From: Pleodorina starrii
Lineage: Eukaryota > Chlorophyta > Chlorophyceae > Chlamydomonadales > Volvocaceae
DNA: 64,000 nt
Reading direction: 5' to 3'
Assembly (NCBI GenBank): GCA_030267565.1
Contig: BRXU01000008.1
Coordinates: 1-64,000, forward strand
The notes below the pieces were generated by a model, which saw only the letters and a list, made by a program, of their open reading frames with translations, was not told the origin of the DNA and did no database searches. A program made the translations under genes and the position numbers. Positions 12,422 to 26,918 of the stretch are shown here, piece after piece; position 1 is the first letter of the stretch; every line of letters starts with the position of its first letter.

Positions 12422-14337
12422 GCTGATAAAGACACAGCGGATGGAGAAGTTTACGCAGGACTGGGCCTACGCTGAGCTCGAGTTCACGACGTGAAAGCAA
12501 ATCCGTAAGTTCGAGAGTGTTGTCAGTAAAGTGAGGCCTGTTAGGGCGTGGGCCAAGGCCTCAATTACCAAGAGCGGCTGGCTCTAACCGACTCCGTACG
12601 GTCTGACTGTTTCATCAGTAGCAAGCGGCGACCTTCCACTGGACTTCATTATTACAAAACCCGATATCAACAAAGAGCCCAAGTAAATGAAATTTAGCAA
12701 CGAAAAGCGGATGTTGAATGACGTCGCACGGAGAAGCTGCGAGCCAAAGTGTTAAAAAAACCGTCATTGCTGTTAATTGATACGTACACGACACGTTGGT
12801 GAAGTAAAGAAACGTCTCACACCAAACTACACATACATATATATGGCCGCCAAATGAACGGACCAACCGCCAACGGCTCGCTTGCTGTGATTGAGTCACT
12901 ACTCAGGAGGTCGGGTTTCATCACCCGGCACACCCAGGATGCATATGCGTACCTAACCAATGTTTGCCCGCCCTGCAAGAGAGGATGACGTGCGTCGACC
13001 CAACCCCGCCAGGCCACATGACGGTCGGCAGCGGGGGTGACCCCTGGATGGGTGACAAGCAGCGAGACACATGTGCCCAATAACCCACAAGGGGCACGTC
13101 TAACCCAGCGTGACTGCAGCAATGACGCACTCCCTCCACAAAAGTCACATGATGAGCGGATGAGCCGTTTCGAAGAATACTATCGAGCAAACTTCAGTAT
13201 TGAGATACGAGCGAACGACCCTTGAGCCTTGAGCCCACGCGTGCATCGGTGCCCATCAGCACAAAGGATACCTTTCCTTACCGTTGCCGGTGCCGGCCCG
13301 GAGAGAGCGAGCCTCTGTTGCTCGTGAGCTCGCGCATTGCGATGCGCGCCAACGAAGTGCCAACTTGGGGCTTCGGCCACGACGGCGGGTGTCAGATGTG
13401 GACCGCCCCGCCCGGCGACCCTCTGGGTCCACTGTAACCAGGTGCTTTCATAAGGTACGGTACCTTCATCCGGTGATACAAACACGTGGGAGCCACACGA
13501 GGGTCGCGAAGCTCTGTGTGTGTTTCTTCTATCGGTTCACTCGTTTCCAATCTAGGTGGCTCGTGCGTGCTGTCTGTTTGTTCAGTTGGGCTTTCCTTCG
13601 CCCTGGTGCCCGCTGGTAGCTCAAACCTCCAAACGACCCGCTGCAGGGTCTAGAACCCACTTTACCCACTACGTACGACTAGGGGAGACTGGTGCTTCCG
13701 CTACGCCAAGTAAGCCTCGGCTGCAACTGGAGGGCTTAGGTGGCACACACGCCGATGCAGAACAATGCACACGCATTGCAAGGCCTTGACCCTATCTAGC
13801 CAAGCCTTGCGATAACAGAAGAGCCAAAGCTTTACAAGGCATCGCAGCCCACGACATTCGTTGCGCGACCAGAGGACCGCCCCGAGCGATTCCGGGAAAT
13901 GCGCCATACCGGGACACACCCATAGGGCGCCATTCTACTACGGTAGTACTGCCAGATCAACGCACTGGTAGCATCAGTTCAAGCCATTCAGCAGACAGAA
14001 GGGGCAGGGGGCACATAGGATACACAGGCACGCCGTACCATGGCAGCGCAGGGGTCTGAGCGTCTGACACGGACACACACACCAAGAAACGAACAAAAAG
14101 CGTCAAAAGCCCGCGAGCGCGCGCGCTATGCCAGCCGCACGCACGCTGATGCCCAATAACTAACTAACTAACTAACTAACCTTCACTGCCATTCCTGATC
14201 AGCCAGCACTCACTTCGGCAGTCCCCACGCCTCACTGAACTCGCGACTACCGTATCTCTACTTCGCCTACCTTCCCAGTCTAAGCGGCCGTTGCCAGGTT
14301 AGCTACATATGCGCCAGACCTATAACTGCCAGCTTGG

Positions 14338-17252
14338 CTACCCTAGGTGATAAACAGCGCGTTTTGCAGCGCTTGGCGAAACCATCAAACATCGATCGCA
14401 CGCAGTCAGGCGGGTCCCATGGGAGGGTAACGTAACCCTACGCATGGGAAAGCAAGGTCTAAAGGCCTGCAGGCTACAGACCCCGGGCTTGCGTCGTGAG
14501 GCCCTTCGCGTTCGCTTCGGGACCGTCACCGCAATTGACGGATCTCTACACTTCGCGCCAACACCGGTCATCGGCGATCGTCGTCGTGAGCAAAACAGAA
14601 TGGCCCCTGCTGCCCTTCGATACCCGCTTGGCGCCGTTTGGCGCCTCTGCTTATTCCACTCACTATTTCGGCCGATCGTTCTCGTCCCCAGTCTCGCTGT
14701 TGTGTGCCAAACGGGCACTCCATCCCGCCCACTGCAGCGCAAGCCGTAAGACCCCCTAACAATCACCACAACAGTAGCACGGGACGGCGCGACGTGGCCG
14801 CTGGCGCATTGACGACGGCAGCGCACACGGCACGACTGCGGGAAACTGTGACCTTCAACTAGTTGCGAGGCAGCGCCGACGCGGTGGCCGCGCGCTCCGT
14901 GTAGACTGCTGCGCTCAGCGCCCGGCCAAGCCGCGACGGGTGCCAGCTGCTGCCCAGAGTTCTGCCCAGGGCCCTGGACCCGTGACGCCACGTCGCCAGC
15001 TGTGTGCGCGTCGTAACGCTTCGCAGCGCTGACGAAGCCCTCGGGTGCCTGGACCGCCAGGGAGGTGGCGCTGCCCAGCTGGGAGCTCAGGCACATGGCG
15101 ACAGCGCCGGGGCCCCGGCACACGCCGCTGTGCTTGGAAACGCACATGCGCCAGGCGATACTGCAGCAGCTCTCCACACCCGTCCCGCCGACTTGGGAGC
15201 CGGCGGAGGGGCTGCTGCTGATATGCATCCAGCCCACGCACACGTCCGGCTGCGCGGGCTCTTGCTGCTGCTGCTGCTGCTGCTGCCGCTGCCGCGAGCC
15301 GCCGAAGCTCACCGGCGCGCCATATGCGGCCGCAAAGACGGCGACACAGACCGGCCGGTGCTGAAACCAGCAGGGCGCCTGCGCGACGAGGACTGAGGCA
15401 TCGACCGACCCCTCAAACACGCAGGCACCGACCGACCCCTCAAACACGCAGGTGTTGTCGTGCATGCTGCTGCTGCCGCTGTGGCTGCTGATGCTGCTGA
15501 CGCTGTCATAGTTGAAGCTGTCGTCGCCGGGGCTGGGGCAGCTGACCGCGCCGTATGCCGTGGGCTCGTCCTGCCGCTCACCGACGGCCTCGGGCAGCGG
15601 CGATGCCAGCTGCGAGGACAGACACGACCACGTGTCCGCCTGCACGAACACCTCCGCCACCGCCTCCTCCGCCACCGCCCGGTCCACCACCGTCACCGCT
15701 TCCGCCGGCGCCGCCTCCTCCATCTTGACTGGCTCAGCCACCGCCGCTGTCACCTCCACCGCCTCCACCGCCTCCGTCTCCCCCTCCGCCTCCGGCGCCG
15801 TCGCCGCCGCTATCTCCCCGTCCACCTCCGCCACCGTGACCGGCTCTGCCGCCACCGCCGCCACGACCTCCGCCGCTTCCGCCACCTCCGGCTTGACAGC
15901 CGTGGCCACCGGCTTCACCTCCACCGCCTCTACCGACACGACCTCCGCCACTTCCACCGGCTCCGCCGACTTGATCACCGCCACCGCCACCACCGACACG
16001 GTCTCCACAGGGGCTGTCGAAGCAGTCGGGACGAGCTGCTGCGGCGCCGAGCCGCTGGAGGCCGTCGAGGCCGCAAGCCTGCTCGTCGGTGGCTTGGCGG
16101 GTGGCTTGGGTGGCAAAGCCGCCGGCACCGAGCACTGCGACCGCTGCAGGTCGCGGGCGCGCAACGAGGCGCATGCCCCCTCCTGGGTGCGGGTGTGGGT
16201 GCGCACCAACAGCCACTGCCTGTTCTCCTGACACGCCAAGACCGCCTGCAGGTTGATCCAGTGTCGCCCCCACTCCGCGAACACCGGGTAGGTGGGCCAC
16301 TTCTCCCGAAGGCCCTTGGTCAACTGCACGGCAAAATCAGCGGCGTGATGAGGGAGCGAGTGATGAGTGGAGGGAAGCGGACGCGCCGTCAGGAACACAA
16401 TACAAGCTAGCGAGCAAGCCATGGATGGGAGGAGCGCAAACGATAAGGCACCCTCACACGCACCGATACGCACGCATGCGGGAGGTGAGGGTACTTAAGC
16501 CCAACCGTTACCCACGCACACTCCCTGGCCCCAGCTAATCAACCAGCTACTCACGGTCCCTGCCAAGGGGCCCACTTACGTCGTCGGCAGGAGTCTCTCC
16601 GCAGACCATTTTACGCTCCTTCAGGAAGTTGACCACTCTGTCCAATGGGTGGAACTGCTTGTCATCGGGGTAAATGTCCCGCGCCAGGACATTCCTGCGC
16701 AACGGCAAACGATGTAGGGAGCGAGGGCGGAGTTGGCATCAGGACATGCATTACGTATGCCGTTGGAGAGGGCTCGCGTATCGAGTCCAGCCGTGCTGGC
16801 ATCGAAATTTAAATTGTTACCACATGCTGCCTTTGGAGAGCCCCAACAGTCGTCGTGTGCAAAAAGGTGCGCCAGCGCAGGCACTAGGAGACATGCAGAT
16901 GCGAGCAGTGACGTCAAAACCCCTACAGGCCCTTCAAGAGTTGTATCGGTTCGGAAAGTGGTCCAAAGAGCCCTGCAGACCTACCACTGCGGGTCTTCCG
17001 GCTCCGGCTCCACGCCGTGGCTGGACTGCTGGCCATCAGGCGAAGACCTGCAGCAGCAAGCGTTAATGTCAGTGTCATGGGGATTATTCATCATCACCAA
17101 GCCGCCCATTTACAGCATTAATTCCCAGGTCAGAGTTGCTATGTCCGCACTTGCTGCTCCAGCAGCCAGTGCCAGTGCCAGTGCCGTTTTGAGACAACTC
17201 ACTTGCAAAGGGATGACTCCTGCCCCATAGAATGCTTGGAGAAGCCTGCCAT
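14338..17252 (-). CDS. Array gene copy 4 (intact, 737 aa)
   Basis: Exons are 17203-17252, 16985-17047, 16580-16694 and 16323-14338. All splice sites and split codons match copy 2. Differences in protein are few: QADTW instead of QVDTW after the acidic tract, and SKHSG instead of SKRSG in the Cys-rich part, a change shared with copy 5. Intron 3 has a single-base variant (CTACTCACGG where other copies have CTACTCCCGG or CTACTCTTGG). The reading frame is preserved to the same TAG as in copies 2, 5 and 6, which argues for a gene kept open or for recent copying. Confidence 0.7.
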
Positions 17253-19164
17253 GCTGATAAAGACACAGCGGATGGAGAAGTTTACGCAGGACTGGGCCTA
17301 CGCTGAGCTCGAGTTCACGACGTGAAAGCAAATCCGTAAGTTCGAGAGTGTTGTCAGTAAAGTGAGGCCTGTTAGGGCGTGGGCCAAGGCCTCAATTACC
17401 AAGAGCGGCTGGCTCTAACCGACTCCGTACGGTCTGACTGTTTCATCAGTAGCAAGCGGCGACCTTCCACTGGACTTCATTATTACAAAACCCGATATCA
17501 ACAAAGAGCCCAAGTAAATGAAATTTAGCAACGAAAAGCGGATGTTGAATGACGTCGCACGGAGAAGCTGCGAGCCAAAGTGTTAAAAAAACCGTCATTG
17601 CTGTTAATTGATACGTACACGACACGTTGGTGAAGTAAAGAAACGTCTCACACCAAACTACACATACATATATATGGCCGCCAAATGAACGGACCAACCG
17701 CCAACGGCTCGCTTGCTGTGATTGAGTCACTACTCAGGAGGTCGGGTTTCATCACCCGGCACACCCAGGATGCATATGCGTACCTAACCAATGTTTGCCC
17801 GCCCTGCAAGAGAGGATGACGTGCGTCGACCCAACCCCGCCAGGCCACATGACGGTCGGCAGCGGGGGTGACCCCTGGATGGGTGACAAGCAGCGAGACA
17901 CATGTGCCCAATAACCCACAAGGGGCACGTCTAACCCAGCGTGACTGCAGCAATGACGCACTCCCTCCACAAAAGTCACATGATGAGCGGATGAGCCGTT
18001 TCGAAGAATACTATCGAGCAAACTTCAGTATTGAGATACGAGCGAACGACCCTTGAGCCTTGAGCCCACGCGTGCATCGGTGCCCATCAGCACAAAGGAT
18101 ACCTTTCCTTACCGTTGCCGGTGCCGGCCCGGAGAGAGCGAGCCTCTGTTGCTCGTGAGCTCGCGCATTGCGATGCGCGCCAACGAAGTGCCAACTTGGG
18201 GCTTCGGCCACGACGGCGGGTGTCAGATGTGGACCGCCCCGCCCGGCGACCCTCTGGGTCCACTGTAACCAGGTGCTTTCATAAGGTACGGTACCTTCAT
18301 CCGGTGATACAAACACGTGGGAGCCGCACGAGGGTCGCGAAGCTCTGTGTGTGTTTCTTCTATCGGTTCACTCGTTTCCAATCTAGGTGGCTCGTGCTGT
18401 CTGTTTGTTCAGTTGGGCTTTCCTTCGCCCTGGTGCCCGCTGGTAGCTCAAACCTCCAAACGACCCGCTGCAGGGTCTAGAACCCACTTTACCCACTACG
18501 TACGACTAGGGGAGACTGGTGCTTCCGCTACGCCAAGTAAGCCTCGGCTGCAACTGGAGGGCTTAGGTGGCACACACGCCGATGCAGAACAATGCACACG
18601 CATTGCAAGGCCTTGACCCTATCTAGCCAAGCCTTGCGATAACAGAAGAGCCAAAGCTTTACAAGGCATCGCAGCCCACGACATTCGTTGCGCGACCAGA
18701 GGACCGCCCCGAGCGATTCCGGGAAATGCGCCATACCGGGACACACCCATAGGGCGCCATTCTACTACGGTAGTACTGCCAGATCAACGCACTGGTAGCA
18801 TCAGTTCAAGCCATTCAGCAGACAGAAGGGGCAGGGGGCACATAGGATACACAGGCACGCCGTACCATGGCAGCGCAGGGGTCTGAGCGTCTGACACGGA
18901 CACACACACCAAGAAACGAACAAAAAGCGTCAAAAGCCCGCGAGCGCGCGCGCTATGCCAGCCGCACGCACGCTGATGCCCAATAACTAACTAACTAACT
19001 AACTAACCTTCACTGCCATTCCTGATCAGCCAGCACTCACTTCGGCAGTCCCCACGCCTCACTGAACTCGCGACTACCGTATCTCTACTTCGCCTACCTT
19101 CCCAGTCTAAGCGGCCGTTGCCAGGTTAGCTACATATGCGCCAGACCTATAACTGCCAGCTTGG

Positions 19165-22079
19165 CTACCCTAGGTGATAAACAGCGCGTTTTGCAGCGCT
19201 TGGCGAAACCATCAAACATCGATCGCACGCAGTCAGGCGGGTCCCATGGGAGGGTAACGTAACCCTACGCATGGGAAAGCAAGGTCTAAAGGCCTGCAGG
19301 CTACAGACCCCGGGCTTGCGTCGTGAGGCCCTTCGCGTTCGCTTCGGGACCGTCACCGCAATTGACGGATCTCTACACTTCGCGCCAACACCGGTCATCG
19401 GCGATCGTCGTCGTGAGCAAAACAGAATGGCCCCTGCTGCCCTTCGATACCCGCTTGGCGCCGTTTGGCGCCTCTGCTTATTCCACTCACTATTTCGGCC
19501 GATCGTTCTCGTCCCCAGTCTCGCTGTTGTGTGCCAAACGGGCACTCCATCCCGCCCACTGCAGCGCAAGCCGTAAGACCCCCTAACAATCACCACAACA
19601 GTAGCACGGGACGGCGCGACGTGGCCGCTGGCGCATTGACGACGGCAGCGCACACGGCACGACTGCGGGAAACTGTGACCTTCAACTAGTTGCGAGGCAG
19701 CGCCGACGCGGTGGCCGCGCGCTCCGTGTAGACTGCTGCGCTCAGCGCCCGGCCAAGCCGCGACGGGTGCCAGCTGCTGCCCAGAGTTCTGCCCAGGGCC
19801 CTGGACCCGTGACGCCACGTCGCCAGCTGTGTGCGCGTCGTAACGCTTCGCAGCGCTGACGAAGCCCTCGGGTGCCTGGACCGCCAGGGAGGTGGCGCTG
19901 CCCAGCTGGGAGCTCAGGCACATGGCGACAGCGCCGGGGCCCCGGCACACGCCGCTGTGCTTGGAAACGCACATGCGCCAGGCGATACTGCAGCAGCTCT
20001 CCACACCCGTCCCGCCGACTTGGGAGCCGGCGGAGGGGCTGCTGCTGATATGCATCCAGCCCACGCACACGTCCGGCTGCGCGGGCTCTTGCTGCTGCTG
20101 CTGCTGCTGCTGCCGCTGCCGCGAGCCGCCGAAGCTCACCGGCGCGCCATATGCGGCCGCAAAGACGGCGACACAGACCGGCCGGTGCTGAAACCAGCAG
20201 GGCGCCTGCGCGACGAGGACTGAGGCATCGACCGACCCCTCAAACACGCAGGCACCGACCGACCCCTCAAACACGCAGGTGTTGTCGTGCATGCTGCTGC
20301 TGCCGCTGTGGCTGCTGATGCTGCTGACGCTGTCATAGTTGAAGCTGTCGTCGCCGGGGCTGGGGCAGCTGACCGCGCCGTATGCCGTGGGCTCGTCCTG
20401 CCGCTCACCGACGGCCTCGGGCAGCGGCGATGCCAGCTGCGAGGACAGACACGACCACGTGTCCGCCTGCACGAACACCTCCGCCACCGCCTCCTCCGCC
20501 ACCGCCCGGTCCACCACCGTCACCGCTTCCGCCGGTGCCGCCTCCTCCATCTTGACTGGCTCAGCCACCGCCGCTGTCACCTCCACCGCCTCCACCGCCT
20601 CCGTCTCCCCCTCCGCCTCCGGCGCCGTCGCCGCCGCTATCTCCCCGTCCACCTCCGCCACCGTGACCGGCTCTGCCGCCACCGCCGCCACGACCTCCGC
20701 CGCTTCCGCCACCTCCGGCTTGACAGCCGTGGCCACCGGCTTCACCTCCACCGCCTCTACCGACACGACCTCCGCCACTTCCACCGGCTCCGCCGACTTG
20801 ATCACCGCCACCGCCACCACCGACACGGTCTCCACAGGGGCTGTCGAAGCAGTCGGGACGAGCTGCTGCGGCGCCGAGCCGCTGGAGGCCGTCGAGGCCG
20901 CAAGCCTGCTCGTCGGTGGCTTGGCGGGTGGCTTGGGTGGCAAAGCCGCCGGCACCGAGCACTGCGACCGCTGCAGGTCGCGGGCGCGCAACGAGGCGCA
21001 TGCCCCCTCCTGGGTGCGGGTGTGGGTGCGCACCAACAGCCACTGCCTGTTCTCCTGACACGCCAAGACCGCCTGCAGGTTGATCCAGTGTCGCCCCCAC
21101 TCCGCGAACACCGGGTAGGTGGGCCACTTCTCCCGAAGGCCCTTGGTCAACTGCACGGCAAAATCAGCGGCGTGATGAGGGAGCGAGTGATGAGTGGAGG
21201 GAAGCGGACGCGCCGTCAGGAACACAATACAAGCTAGCGAGCAAGCCATGGATGGGAGGAGCGCAAACGATAAGGCACCCTCACACGCACCGATACGCAC
21301 GCATGCGGGAGGTGAGGGTACTTAAGCCCAACCGTTACCCACGCACACTCCCTGGCCCCAGCTAATCAACCAGCTACTCTTGGTCCCTGCCAAGGGGCCC
21401 ACTTACGTCGTCGGCAGGAGTCTCTCCGCAGACCATTTTACGCTCCTTCAGGAAGTTGACCACTCTGTCCAATGGGTGGAACTGCTTGTCATCGGGGTAA
21501 ATGTCCCGCGCCAGGACATTCCTGCGCAACGGCAAACGATGTAGGGAGCGAGGGCGGAGTTGGCATCAGGACATGCATTACGTATGCCGTTGGAGAGGGC
21601 TCGCGTATCGAGTCCAGCCGTGCTGGCATCGAAATTTAAATTGTTACCACATGCTGCCTTTGGAGAGCCCCAACAGTCGTCGTGTGCAAAAAGGTGCGCC
21701 AGCGCAGGCACTAGGAGACATGCAGATGCGAGCAGTGACGTCAAAACCCCTACAGGCCCTTCAAGAGTTGTATCGGTTCGGAAAGTGGTCCAAAGAGCCC
21801 TGCAGACCTACCACTGCGGGTCTTCCGGCTCCGGCTCCACGCCGTGGCTGGACTGCTGGCCATCAGGCGAAGACCTGCAGCAGCAAGCGTTAATGTCAGT
21901 GTCATGGGGATTATTCATCATCACCAAGCCGCCCATTTACAGCATTAATTCCCAGGTCAGAGTTGCTACGTCCGCACTTGCTGCTCCAGCAGCCAGTGCC
22001 AGTGCCAGTGCCGTTTTGAGACAACTCACTTGCAAAGGGATGACTCCTGCCCCATAGAATGCTTGGAGAAGCCTGCCAT
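19165..22079 (-). CDS. Array gene copy 5 (intact, 737 aa)
   Basis: Exons are 22030-22079, 21812-21874, 21407-21521 and 21150-19165. Splice signals are unchanged. It shares the SKHSG variant with copy 4, while its upstream flank shares several variants with the flank of copy 2 (see the finding on mosaic variants). The only other differences seen by eye are silent or lie in introns and flanks. Confidence 0.7.
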
Positions 22080-23812
22080 GCTGATAAAGACACAGCGGAT
22101 GGAGAAGTTTACGCAGGACTGGGCCTACGCTGAGCTCGAGTTCACGACGTGAAAGCAAATCCGTAAGTTCGAGAGTGTTGTCAGTAAAGTGAGGCCTGTT
22201 AGGGCGTGGGCCAAGGCCTCAATTACCAAGAGCGGCTGGCTCTAACCGACTCCGTACGGTCTGACTGTTTCATCAGTAGCAAGCGGCGACCTTCCACTGG
22301 ACTTCATTATTACAAAACCCGATATCAACAAAGAGCCCAAGTAAATGAAATTTAGCAACGAAAAGCGGATGTTGAAATGACGTCGCACGGAGAAGCTGCG
22401 AGCCAAAGTGTTAAAAAAAACCGTCATTGCTCTTAATTGATACGTACACGACACGTTGGTGAAGTAAAGAAACGTCTCACACCAAACTACACATACATAT
22501 ATATGGCCGCCAAATGAACGGACCAACCGCCAACGGCTCGCTTGCTGTGATTGAGTCACTACTCAGGAGGTCGGGTTTCATCACCCGGCACACCCAGGAT
22601 GCATATGCGTACCTAACCAATGTTTGCCCGCCCTGCAAGAGAGGATGACGTGCGTCGACCCAACCCCGCCAGGCCACATGACGGTCGGCAGCGGGGGTGA
22701 CCCCTGGATGGGTGACAAGCAGCGAGACACATGTGCCCAATAACCCACAAGGGGCACGTCTAACCCAGCGTGACTGCAGCAATGACGCACTCCCTCCACA
22801 AAAGTCACATGATGAGCGGATGAGCCGTTTCGAAGAATACTATCGAGCAAACTTCAGTATTGAGATACGAGCGAACGACCCTTGAGCCTTGAGCCCACGC
22901 GTGCATCGGTGCCCATCAGCACAAAGGATACCTTTCCTTACCGTTGCCGGTGCCGGCCCGGAGAGAGCGAGCCTCTGTTGCTCGTGAGCTCGCGCATTGC
23001 GATGCGCGCCAACGAAGTGCCAACTTGGGGCTTCGGCCACGACGGCGGGTGTCAGATGTGGACCGCCCCGCCCGGCGACCCTCTGGGTCCACTGTAACCA
23101 GGTGCTTTCATAAGGTACGGTACCTTCATCCGGTGATATATACAAACACGTGGGAGCCGCACGAGGGTCGCGAAGCTCTGTGTGTGTTTCTTCTATCGGT
23201 TCACTTGTTTCCAATCTAGGTGGCTCGTGCTGTCTGTTTGTTCAGTTGGGCTTTCCTTCGCCCTGGTGCCCGCTGGTGGCTCAAACCTCCAAACGACCCG
23301 CTGCAGGGTCTAGAACCCACTTTACCCACTACGTACGACTAGGGGAGACTGGTGCTTCCGCTACGCCAAGCAAGCCTCGGCTGCAACTGGAGGGCTTAGG
23401 TGGCACACACGCCGATGCAGAACAATGCACACGCATTGCAAGGCCTTGACCCTATCTAGCCAAGCCTTGCGATAACAGAAGAGCCAAAGCTTTACAAGGC
23501 ATCGCAGCCCACGACATTCGTTGCGCGACCAGAGGACCGCCCCGAGCGATTCCGGGAAATGCGCCATACCGGGACACACCCATAGGGCGCCATTCTACTA
23601 CGGTAGTACTGCCAGATCAACGCACTGGTAGCATCAGTTCAAGCCATTCAGCAGACAGAAGGGGCAGGGGGCACATAGGATACACAGGCACGCCGTACCA
23701 TGGCAGCGCAGGGGTCTGAGCGTCTGACACGGACACACACACCAAGAAACGAACAAAAAGCGTCAAAAGCCCGCGAGCGCGCTATGCCAGCCGCACGCAC
23801 GCTGATGCCCAA

Positions 23813-23852
<40 letters not shown>

Positions 23853-24009
23853 CTTCACTGCCATTCCTGATCAGCCAGCACTCACTTCGGCAGTCCCCAC
23901 GCCTCACTGAACTCGCGACTACCGTATCTCTACTTCGCCTACCTTCCCAGTCTAAGCGGCCGTTGCCAGGTTAGCTACATATGCGCCAGACCTATAACTG
24001 CCAGCTTGG

Positions 24010-26918
24010 CTACCCTAGGTGATAAACAGCGCGTTTTGCAGCGCTTGGCGAAACCATCAAACATCGATCGCACGCAGTCAGGCGGGTCCCATGGGAGGGT
24101 AACGTAACCCTACGCATGGGAAAGCAAGGTCTAAAGGCCTGCAGGCTACAGACCCCGGGCTTGCGTCGTGAGGCCCTTCGCGTTCGCTTCGGGACCGTCA
24201 CCGCAATTGACGGATCTCTACACTTCGCGCCAACACCGGTCATCGGCGATCGTCGTCGTGAGCAAAACAGAATGGCCCCTGCTGCCCTTCGATACCCGCT
24301 TGGCGCCGTTTGGCGCCTCTGCTTATTCCACTCACTATTTCGGCCGATCGTTCTCGTCCCCAGTCTCGCTGTTGTGTGCCAAACGGGCACTCCATCCCGC
24401 CCACTGCAGCGCAAGCCGTAAGACCCCCTAACAATCACCACAACAGTAGCACGGGACGGCGCGACGTGGCCGCTGGCGCATTGACGACGGCAGCGCACAC
24501 GGCACGACTGCGGGAAACTGTGACCTTCAACTAGTTGCGAGGCAGCGCCGACGCGGTGGCCGCGCGCTCCGTGTAGACTGCTGCGCTCAGCGCCCGGCCA
24601 AGCCGCGACGGGTGCCAGCTGCTGCCCAGAGTTCTGCCCAGGGCCCTGGACCCGTGACGCCACGTCGCCAGCTGTGTGCGCGTCGTAACGCTTCGCAGCG
24701 CTGACGAAGCCCTCGGGTGCCTGGACCGCCAGGGAGGTGGCGCTGCCCAGCTGGGAGCTCAGGCACATGGCGACAGCGCCGGGGCCCCGGCACACGCCGC
24801 TGCGCTTGGAAACGCACATGCGCCAGGCGATACTGCAGCAGCTCTCCACACCCGTCCCGCCGACTTGGGAGCCGGCGGAGGGGCTGCTGCTGATATGCAT
24901 CCAGCCCACGCACACGTCCGGCTGCGCGGGCTCTTGCTGCTGCTGCTGCTGCTGCTGCCGCTGCCGCGAGCCGCCGAAGCTCACCGGCGCGCCATATGCG
25001 GCCGCAAAGACGGCGACACAGACCGGCCGGTGCTGAAACCAGCAGGGCGCCTGCGCGACGAGGACTGAGGCATCGACCGACCCCTCAAACACGCAGGCAC
25101 CGACCGACCCCTCAAACACGCAGGTGTTGTCGTGCATGCTGCTGCTGCCGCTGTGGCTGCTGATGCTGCTGACGCTGTCATAGTTGAAGCTGTCGTCGCC
25201 GGGGCTGGGGCAGCTGACCGCGCCGTATGCCGTGGGCTCGTCCTGCCGCTCACCGACGGCCTCGGGCAGCGGCGATGCCAGCTGCGAGGACAGACACGAC
25301 CACGTGTCCGCCTGCACGAACACCTCCGCCACCGCCTCCTCCGCCACCGCCCGGTCCACCACCGTCACCGCTTCCGCCGGTGCCGCCTCCTCCATCTTGA
25401 CTGGCTCAGCCACCGCCGCTGTCACCTCCACCGCCTCCACCGCCTCCGTCTCCCCCTCCGCCTCCGGCGCCGTCGCCGCCGCTATCTCGCCGTCCACCTC
25501 CGCCACCGTGACCGGCTCTGCCGCCACCGCCGCCACGACCTCCGCCGCTTCCGCCACCTCCGGCTTGACAGCCGTGGCCACCGGCTTCACCTCCACCGCC
25601 TCTACCGACACGACCTCCGCCACTTCCACCGGCTCCGCCGACTTGATCACCGCCACCGCCACCACCGACACGGTCTCCACAGGGGCTGTCGAAGCAGTCG
25701 GGACGAGCTGCTGCGGCGCCGAGCCGCTGGAGGCCGTCGAGGCCGCAAGCCTGCTCGTCGGTGGCTTGGCGGGTGGCTTGGGTGGCAAAGCCGCCGGCAC
25801 CGAGCACTGCGACCGCTGCAGGTCGCGGGCGCGCAACGAGGCGCATGCCCCCTCCTGGGTGCGGGTGTGGGTGCGCACCAACAGCCACTGCCTGTTCTCC
25901 TGACACGCCAAGACCGCCTGCAGGTTGATCCAGTGTCGCCCCCACTCCGCGAACACCGGGTAGGTGGGCCACTTCTCCCGAAGGCCCTTGGTCAACTGCA
26001 CGGCAAAATCAGCGGCGTGATGAGGGAGCGAGTGATGAGTGGAGGGAAGCGGACGCGCCGTCAGGAACACAATACAAGCTAGCGAGCAAGCCATGGATGG
26101 GAGGAGCGCAAACGATAAGGCACCCTCACACGCACCGATACGCACGCATGCGGGAGGTGAGGGTACTTAAGCCCAACCGTTACCCACGCACACTCCCTGG
26201 CCCCAGCTAATCAACCAGCTACTCTTGGTCCCTGCCAAGGGGCCCACTTACGTCGTCGGCAGGAGTCTCTCCGCAGACCATTTTACGCTCCTTCAGGAAG
26301 TTGACCACTCTGTCCAATGGGTGGAACTGCTTGTCATCGGGGTAAATGTCCCGCGCCAGGACATTCCTGCGCAACGGCAAACGATGTAGGGAGCGAGGGC
26401 GGAGTTGGCATCAGGACATGCATTACGTATGCCGTTGGAGAGGGCTCGCGTATCGAGTCCAGCCGTGCTGGCATCGAAATTTAAATTGTTACCACATGCT
26501 GCCTTTGGAGAGCCCCAACAGTCGTCGTGTGCAAAAAGGTGCGCCAGCGCAGGCACTAGGAGACATGCAGATGCGAGCAGTGACGTCAAAACCCCTACAG
26601 GCCCTTCAAGAGTTGTATCGGTTCGGAAAGTGGTCCAAAGAGCCCTGCAGACCTACCACTGCGGGTCTTCCGGCTCCGGCTCCACGCCGTGGCTGGACTG
26701 CTGGCCATCAGGCGAAGACCTGCAGCAGCAAGCGTTAATGTCAGTGTCATGGGGATTATTCATCATCACCAAGCCGCCCATTTACAGCATTAATTCCCAG
26801 GTCAGAGTTGCTACGTCCGCACTTGCTGCTCCAGCAGCCAGTGCCAGTGCCGTTTTGAGACAACTCACTTGCAAAGGGATGACTCCTGCCCCATAGAATG
26901 CTTGGAGAAGCCTGCCAT
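24010..26918 (-). CDS. Array gene copy 6 (intact, 737 aa, last full gene of the array)
   Basis: Exons are 26869-26918, 26657-26719, 26252-26366 and 25995-24010. Intron 1 is 6 bp shorter than in other copies because one CAGTGC repeat is missing, which leaves coding phase untouched. About 1.17 kb of upstream flank remains before the array breaks at 28,087, so the TATA-like site is retained but the distal flank is replaced by foreign sequence. It shares with copy 2 a C-to-G change in exon 4 (ATCTCGCCG near 25,490 and 6,150). Confidence 0.7.
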
